Below, piece after piece: positions 58,317 through 64,000 of a DNA stretch of 64,000 nt; the stretch's first letter is position 1, and every line of letters begins with the position of its first letter. Source of the stretch: Synaphobranchus kaupii (lineage: Eukaryota > Chordata > Actinopteri > Anguilliformes > Synaphobranchidae); assembly GCA_029718625.1 (NCBI GenBank), contig CM056381.1, positions 52,012,157 to 52,076,156 of the forward strand, given 5' to 3'. The notes beneath the pieces were generated by a model. The model searched no databases and had not been told where the DNA came from. It saw only the letters and a list, made by a program, of their open reading frames with translations. The position numbers and the translations under genes are program-made.

Positions 58317-58854
58317 ATACTTCCATGACATTACAAGAAAATAACAGTCACAAATCCGAAAAAAAAAACCTTCGTAGTTATAAAGTCTCACCATAACTAG
58401 CTAGCTAAATAGTTTACAATATCTTGACTTCTGGCTAACGTTGCAGTGCTTCCCCTAACTTGACTCACAAATTAAAAAGTAATCTCAAACGGGATTTCAT
58501 AGAGGCTTGTTTGGAGACACACTGTCATGACAGATGAACGATCACAGAAATGCGCCACATGTGCCACATCATAGGCTGTAGCTAATTATAAAGAAAAAGT
58601 TCTCTCTCCCCCTCGGTGATCCACGATTGCCATTTAAATTAAGGTGACACCACCCCTGTAATTTCTGTCATTACCCCAGCTGCCTAAGATGCATACAACA
58701 CGTCATGTTGCCAAAGATGATCTCAAAACTTAGGGGAAACATTGTTTGATGTTAACAGTAGCTATGATCGATCGGTTTAGCTAACTAACCTAGCTACCTA
58801 GCCTCACAGCAAGCAACATTGTTTCATTAACTGATAGCTAATAGCAATCACTTA

Positions 58855-59215
58855 CCATAAAAATTTCACGTTTCCGTCGAGTTGAATCTGTGCTGGCTCT
58901 GTGACAAGTTTTTCCACCAGTGCCAGCGGCAGAGACTGCTAATGTCGATGGAACTGAAGGAGCCGAGTGAATGGATAACGTTAGGACCGCACCAGGTATC
59001 AGTCTCACACGGTCCTGTTTTCGAAATCCCATCCTGAATCCCCGGGGACAATCCTGCACCCTAAAATTGGCATCGCACACGATGACATTTTTCGACACAG
59101 ATGAGCAGTGAGGTCCCGGCTTCTCATCTGCACAAATCCTACCCATGCAGGAAAATAGCTAATGTTACTTTTCCTGATGGAAAAACGTGAACTATGTGCA
59201 GCCTGCACAAACACA
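58855..59215 (-). pseudogene. Kolobok transposase relic, THAP exon (second gene copy)
   Basis: On -, ending at a donor (ATG/GTAAGT, 58855). An early Cys pair, VCAGC, lies at ~59205-59219. In a second frame PAWVGFVQMRSRDLTAH carries the conserved Trp, and in a third VIVCDANFRVQDC, then RVRLIPGAVLTL as the AVPxxF-type box. The final zinc ligand of Cys-x-x-His is Asn, as in the copy at 9263-9496. Frame shifts and stops show decay. The gypsy piece lies between this exon and its C-terminal exons. Confidence 0.65.
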
Positions 59216-59837
59216 GTTCCCTGGCCTCCTAAATCACTGTGAAACTTACTAAAACTGAAACTTATATAGCTACGACAACAATCCGCTGGTCTAAGCTTGA
59301 TGATTAACGTTAGCTAGCTGGTTAGGTAACGTTGTCAGAAAATTTCTTCTTACCATGAAAAACGACATGTTTACAATTTCGGACAGATGTTAAGGTAAAT
59401 CTATCACCACGGCGGCACTTTCGCCACAAGTCAGCAATTATACCGGGGAAATGCCCTCTTTGAAAACAAAAAACGAATGAAAATAAAAAGGTTAGTCTGT
59501 TACTGCATACCCGTTTTTGCTAAAGCTGCACCATAGCTATGATAACGCGGAGCTGTCAAACCTATAACAGCGCGGAAACCATAAAAACTAAATAAAAACC
59601 GTAGCTATAGCCTATGGCTATGACAACTTTAGGACTAAACAGGCCACATTTTAGTTAATAAAACTCAAGTAAGCTAACTTAGATATCCAGTGAGCACAAG
59701 TGGCATACAGAACTAGTTCACTTTTTTTTAGCAGCATTTTTTTTGTAAGTATAAACCAAACTATTTTTTTTATATAATTTATTTATTGATTTATTTATTT
59801 AAGTATGAGCCAAAGTACCCCTTCCTGGCGTGTCTCC

Positions 59838-59918
59838 CCGTGGCGCAGCCTGTAGCGCGGGTTAGCTAGTATTCCCGTGCTCTTTGCGACATTGTTGGTT
59901 CGAATCCGACCTTTCCTT
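59838..59918 (+). repeat. tRNA-like sequence (left palindrome arm)
   Basis: A-box-like GTGGCGCAGCCTGTAGCGC with a pairing GCGC D-stem and a B box GGTTCGAATCC. The acceptor stem does not pair and the anticodon arm is irregular, so it looks like a tRNA-derived relic rather than a working tRNA. Confidence 0.45.
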
Positions 59919-60097
59919 TTGTCTCTACACTGTGCTGTCCAATAAAGCTGAAAGGCTATTACACCTATTTTAAGAAAGTATAGTCAATTTTAGTACTTTT
60001 AAACTTTTGTAGCCACAATTTCCTCTATATTCTCAGGTACCTTGAATTGAGAGAAAATGCTGTTAAAATGTTAAAATTGAGAGAAAAATGTAGCGAC

Positions 60098-60290
60098 CTA
60101 GCTACTCACTCCAAAAGTCTCTGGGACCTCAGATGGATATCTGGCTTCTCTGTCGAACATGAGGTAGAATGGGCAGTGCTTGGTGGTGATCTGTACTTTG
60201 GTGTGCAAGCCAAACATGGCTGCACTGAGGTCCCAGTTCCAAGGATTCTCATCCACCAATTTGGTGAGAGTTTGAAACATATTGACATTG
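60098..60290 (-). pseudogene. integrase exon, left arm (C-terminal part)
   Basis: On -: QTLTKLVDENPWNWDLSAAM then FDREARYPSEVPE. Matches the segment after the catalytic Glu in gypsy-like integrases of the KRBA2/GIN type. Inverted duplicate of 61136-61270, and more complete (keeps TLTKLV). Confidence 0.7.
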
Positions 60291-60414
60291 TTATGAAATA
60301 CTATTTAGATTGTAAAGCATAGCTTATGATTGCGATGTGTGACCCAAATCACACTGCTTAATACAATACCAAAATAGAATACTTAACACACTTGTCCCAT
60401 TCATTCTTTCAACC

Positions 60415-60500
60415 AATGCACTGGTCTGTGGATGGTAAGGTGCGCAGAAGCTCCTCTCGATGTCCAGCTTCTGGCAGAGAGCCATATTCAGCTGAATTTA
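60415..60500 (-). pseudogene. integrase exon with catalytic Glu, left arm
   Basis: On -: LNMALCQKLDIERSFCAPYH then PQTSALVERMNGT after an acceptor TAAATTCAG. The Glu of LVER is the third acidic residue of the DDE triad. Inverted duplicate of 60909-61012. Confidence 0.7.
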
Positions 60501-60587
60501 ATGGACAACTGTCAGTTAGTACAAAAGAAAACTGAGTGAAGGGAGCCTCAGCCATGTTTTTGGGTAATGAGACGGACTGCACAGGGA

Positions 60588-60759
60588 CGTCATGATTGAC
60601 TACAAGACCAAGTGGGCTGAGGCATATCCGCTGAAGTCTAAGAAAGCCGAGGATGTAGCACAGTGCATTGTAGAATTCTTTGCACAGTTCATTGTAGAAT
60701 TCAAGTTTGGGGCACCAAAACAAATTTTCACCAACCGAGGAGGGGAGTTCAGGAATAAG
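60588..60759 (+). pseudogene. integrase exon with first two catalytic positions (palindrome centre)
   Basis: After acceptor CTGCACAG: DVMIDYKTKWAEAYPLKSKK, then FGAPKQIFTNRGGEF and a donor (AATAAG/GTGCTG). First catalytic Asp present (IDY); the second, in Thr-Asp-x-Gly-x-Glu-Phe, is Asn (TNRGGEF). A short duplication (CATTGTAGAATTC twice) adds VEF repeats. Read on + it is followed by the right-arm exons, giving the only full exon order. Confidence 0.75.
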
Positions 60760-60908
60760 GTGCTGTCCTATTGTCCTATTACAAAGCATTTTCAATCATT
60801 TCTCAATATCTTTCCCTGTGCAGTCTGTATCATTACCCAAAAACATGGCTGAGGCTCCCTACACTGTTTTATTTTGTACTAACTGACTGTTGTCCATTAA
60901 ATTCAGCT

Positions 60909-61012
60909 GAATATGGCTCTCTGCCAGAAGCTGGACATTGAGAGGAGCCTCTGCGCACCTTACCATCCACAGACCAGTGGATTGGTTGAAAGAATGAATG
61001 GGACAGTGACAA
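60909..61012 (+). pseudogene. integrase exon with catalytic Glu, right arm
   Basis: Acceptor ATTAAATTCAG, then MALCQKLDIERSLCAPYH and PQTSGLVERMNGTVTK to a donor (AAA/GTAATG). The Tyr-His-Pro-Gln-Thr and Val-Glu-Arg pattern is the gypsy-type integrase Glu region. Confidence 0.75.
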
Positions 61013-61135
61013 AGTAATGTGGACTTGACACTAAACTGACCTTGACCCATTTACACCACTAAATGGTACTATAGTCACTGTGTTAAGTATTCTATTTTGG
61101 TATTGTATTAAGCAGTGTGATTTGGGTCACACATC

Positions 61136-61270
61136 ATGGATGAGAATCCTTGGAATTGGGACCTCAGTGCAGCCATGTTTGGCTTGCGCACCAAAGTACA
61201 GATCACCACCAAGCACTGCCCAATCTACCTCATGTTTGACAGAGAAGCCAGATATCCATCTGAGGAGTGA
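61136..61270 (+). pseudogene. integrase exon, right arm (C-terminal part, shortened)
   Basis: Reads DENPWNWDLSAAMFGL then IYLMFDREARYPSEE and a stop. The start of the exon, kept in the left arm, is lost here and no acceptor is evident. Confidence 0.65.
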
Positions 61271-61465
61271 GTAGCTAGATCTCTACATTTCCTTCACTCT
61301 AACTTATAGCTAACAGCATTTTCTCTCAATTCAAGGTAGCTGAGAATATAGAGGAAATTGTGGCTACAAAAGTTTATAAGTACTAAAATGGACTATACTT
61401 TCTTAAAATAGGTGTAATAGCCTTTCAGCTTTATTGGACAGCACAGTGTAGAGACAAGAGGAAAG

Positions 61466-61552
61466 GTCGGATTCGAACCGACAAGGTCGCAAAGAGCACG
61501 GGAATACTAGCTACGCCGCGCTACAGACTGCGCCACGAGGAGACATGCCAGG
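61466..61552 (-). repeat. tRNA-like sequence (right palindrome arm)
   Basis: Inverted copy of 59838-59918. Its T arm pairs perfectly (GTCGG TTCGAAT CCGAC), better than in the left arm. Confidence 0.5.
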
Positions 61553-62607
61553 AAGGCATACTTCGGCTCATACTTAAATAAATAAATCAAATAAATTTTT
61601 TTTTTTTTTTTTAAATAGTTCGGATTATACTTACAAAGAAAAAAGAAAAAAAAAGTAAACTAGTTCTGTATGCTACTTGTGCTCACTGGATATCTAAATT
61701 AGCTTACTTGAGTTTTATTAACTAAAATGTGGCTTGTTTAGTCCTTAATTTGTCATAGCCATAAGCTACGTGTAGCCTAGCTACGGTTTTTATTTTGTTT
61801 TTTTTAAAGGGTTTCCGTGCTGTTATAGTTTTGACAGCTCCGCGTTATCATAGCTATGATGCAGCTTTAGCAAAAACGGGTATGCAGTAACAGACTAACC
61901 TTTTTATATTCATTTGTTTTTTGTTTTCAAAGAGGGCATTTCCCGGTATAATTGCTGACTTGTGGCGAAAGTGCCGCCGTGGTGATAGATTTACCTTAAC
62001 ATCTGTCCGAAATTGTAAACGTCGTCGTTTTTCACGGTAAGAAGAAATTTTACGACAACGTTAACGTTAGCTAACGTTAACTTACAGGAGATAGATATGG
62101 TAACAACGCTAGTCTAATTTGCATAGTAGCCTACACAGACAGTAGTCTGACAAGTAGTTAAAATATCAATGCAGTAGCTCTGATGGCGTGAGTATGGCAA
62201 TAATTTGTCTCAATAACGTTTAACTATGTAAATTAATCTCAACATTACACAGCTGACCCACAGCTACCAAACTGGAACCAAATGAGAACGCGCTCACTCC
62301 AAAGATTGATGATATCTGCCAACAACTGCTTTTCCTGAAGTGCCCGGATGTGCACAAACTGAAACTGAATTTCTGAGATTGAATTTTTACAAACTGAATT
62401 TCTGAGATCTGAATTTCAAATCCGAGTTTAACTGAATAGCCTACCAAAATTCAGATTCAAATCACATAATTCGATTTCAAAACGTATATACAAATTCAAA
62501 TTACGAAATACAAATTCAGTGTAATTAAATTCAATTTCAAAACGTACATACAAATTCAATTTTACTAAATTCAAATTCAGTTTTCTGGTGGCACAAGTTT
62601 TACTATA

Positions 62608-63180
62608 CTATAACGTCTCTGCATTTGAATGGATCTCTATGGGAATTTGGGGGTGCGACTAGATTTAGCTGTAAATTATGCTGGAACAGTATGGAATACA
62701 TGATTGGTAAAATGTATGTAAGTCATCAAGGATCTGAGGTATCAAACGAGACTCAAAGCATCACTCTGCTGCCAGATATGCAGTAGATATGGATGGATCA
62801 CTTTAAGGGTTGTTTCTCCTGACAAATTTTCCTATTGAACTCTATGGAAAAATAAGTCAGGAGAAGAAACCCTTCAAGTTATCCATCCATATCTACTGTA
62901 TTTCTGGCAGCAGAATGATAATTTAAGGCTTGTTTGATATGTCAGACCCTTGATGACTTGAGCCATTTAGCCAACCATGTGTTTCCATACTGTTCCAGTG
63001 TAATTTATAGCTAAATCTAGTCCCACCCCCCAATTCCCATAGAGATCCATTCAAATGCAGAGACGTTATAGTATCGCTTGCAAGAGTACCAGAAAATAAG
63101 ATATCAAGAGTCTTTTGATGTTGCTATGTCACAGACATCAGGATGTCATGGCATGCAAAGGATATGTGACCAAATATTAA
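62608..63180. mobile_element. foldback-family element, palindromic copy
   Basis: Palindrome about ~62837 (TATCCATCCATATCTACTG and its complement on either side), arms as in 16035-17194 but without the GCAGTACAACATCAG outer ends. The right side has the variant tail seen at 51580-51640. Confidence 0.75.
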
Positions 63181-63421
63181 AAATTTAAAGGCACAGTCAA
63201 CTTCTTGTATGTAAACGTCTGACCCACTGGAATTGTGATATAGTGAATTAAAAGTGAAATAGTCTGTAAACAATTGTTGGAAAAATTACTTGTGTCATGC
63301 ACAAAGTAGATGTTCTAACTGACTTGCCAACACTATAGTTTGCTAACATGAAATCTGTGGAGTGGTTAAAAATGTTTAATGACTTCAACCTAAGTGTATG
63401 TAAACTTCCGACTTCAACTGT
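63181..63421 (-). mobile_element. Tdr1-type Tc1 terminal repeat, right
   Basis: Ends AAACTTCCGACTTCAACTGTA, inverted partner of 51712-51960. The inner repeat is altered (TTGTATGTAAACGTCTGACC). Confidence 0.85.
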
Positions 63422-63583
63422 AAAAAAGGTTCTATAATTTCTAAACAGTTATTATTATGTTATAAATACCCTCATTGTCATTATATCCTTTCAAACTCAA
63501 AGTGCAAGAGTAAAGAACCAAAATAACAATGAGACAACTGATCATTTTGCAGTGGTCTCTTAATTTTTTCCAGAGCTGTATAT

Positions 63584-64000
63584 GGGACCAAAAACCTATC
63601 CAAAACCTGTCATAAATGGAAAACAAATGTCCATTATAAAGAATATGCACATTCAAACTCACTCCATGAAAAAATTAACATTAATTTAATACCTATGCAC
63701 AGTAACTTGGAATGAGTATTTTCCATGCCCTAAGTGACAAGTATAGCCCAGGGAGATACTAATATGCCATAGTCTATATTATGTAAACTATGATAAGATT
63801 ACAATAAAATAATATTCCACCATCAGGAATATTCTGGCAAATGTTCTAGCTTCAGGGCAAATCAAACATAAAACATGACTGAGCCACCTATGAACACTTA
63901 CTCTACAGTGTGTGAAATGCACTCAAAATGTGAAAATAACAATATTAAACATATGGCACAACACTATGGCGGAGTTGGAAAACGAATGTAGATATTTGAA
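63584..64000. other. no gene seen
   Basis: AT-rich sequence outside the outermost inverted repeat. Confidence 0.4.

Larger units (their letters stand above)
59300..62085. repeat. 2.8-kb palindrome with integrase exons in both arms
   Basis: Arms 59300-60587 and 60813-62085 are inverted copies (for example ATTATACCGGGGAAATGCCC near 59437 and its complement near 61938). The 225-bp spacer holds a single-copy integrase exon. Each arm holds two integrase exons and a tRNA-like sequence. Confidence 0.85.
51987..62607. mobile_element. large composite with ~0.55-kb inverted terminal repeats
   Basis: Left repeat 51987-~52550 and right repeat ~62090-62607 are inverted copies, starting TGTGCCACCAGAAAACTG and carrying GAATTTG words in series. 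Encloses the P2RX7-like (+) and THAP transposase (-) relics, a gypsy 3' end and the integrase palindrome. No TTAA at the edges and no clear target duplication, so the superfamily is open. Confidence 0.65.
51241..63583. mobile_element. outermost Tc1-type inverted terminal repeats enclosing a 12 kb nest
   Basis: CAGCTCTGGAAAAAATTAAG begins at 51243 and its inverted copy ends at ~63581, each followed inward by GAGACCACTGCAAAAT-type sequence and CTTTGAGTTTGAAAGGATA. TA flanks both. Further paired repeats lie inside: Tdr1-type ends at 51712-51960 and 63181-63421. Confidence 0.7.

Noticed and set aside
59836..59918. Functional tRNA gene
   Set aside because: The acceptor stem does not pair and the anticodon arm is irregular; treated as tRNA-derived.

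Overview
This is a stretch of a vertebrate nuclear genome, almost certainly a teleost fish. It has introns with GT-AG borders and many Tc1/mariner, hAT and TTAA-type DNA transposons, fish-type LINEs, a tRNA-derived SINE and a tyrosine-recombinase retrotransposon. The species cannot be fixed from the sequence.

One host gene is recognisable: the 3' end of kdm4b (histone H3 lysine demethylase) on the + strand. Four coding exons are visible: 8458-8619 and 22586-22705 (Tudor 1 and the linker into Tudor 2), 23069-23161 (rest of Tudor 2) and 23473-23772 (C-terminal tail and stop). A likely poly(A) signal lies at 24809. Exons for the JmjN, JmjC and PHD parts must lie upstream of the window. The ~14 kb intron between the first two exons is nearly all transposon.

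Layout: 1-8457 is kdm4b intron with a TIR transposon (412-2832, carrying a nested TTAA MITE), a Tc1 remnant and a SINE. 8684-14920 is a 6.2 kb Kolobok-type transposon with TTAA target duplication; it carries a decayed THAP-domain transposase (+) and, tail-to-tail, a decayed P2RX7-like zinc-domain gene (-). 14987-22478 is a tangle of Tc1, solo LTR, foldback element, CR1/L2-like LINE and hAT. 25103-26834 holds Tc1 pieces and a gag-like ORF. About 28.3-37.0 kb is a tyrosine-recombinase (DIRS/Ngaro-like) retrotransposon on the - strand; its recombinase ORF is split by a second Kolobok-type element (30699-33391), and a ~165-bp satellite array sits at its end. 37-51 kb holds further DNA transposons, two LINE fragments, a Kolobok MITE that carries a P2RX7-like exon piece, and an inverted second copy of the 412-2832 element. 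51241-63583 is a nested set of inverted repeats enclosing a third P2RX7-like/THAP pair, a Ty3/gypsy 3' end with LTR, and a ~2.8 kb palindrome built around an intron-containing integrase.

The most interesting signal is the repeated pairing of a THAP transposase with a separate P2RX7-domain protein, twice in convergent arrangement, plus two shorter elements that keep a piece of the P2RX7 gene. All copies here are broken by stops, frameshifts or insertions, so the window records old activity rather than a working system.
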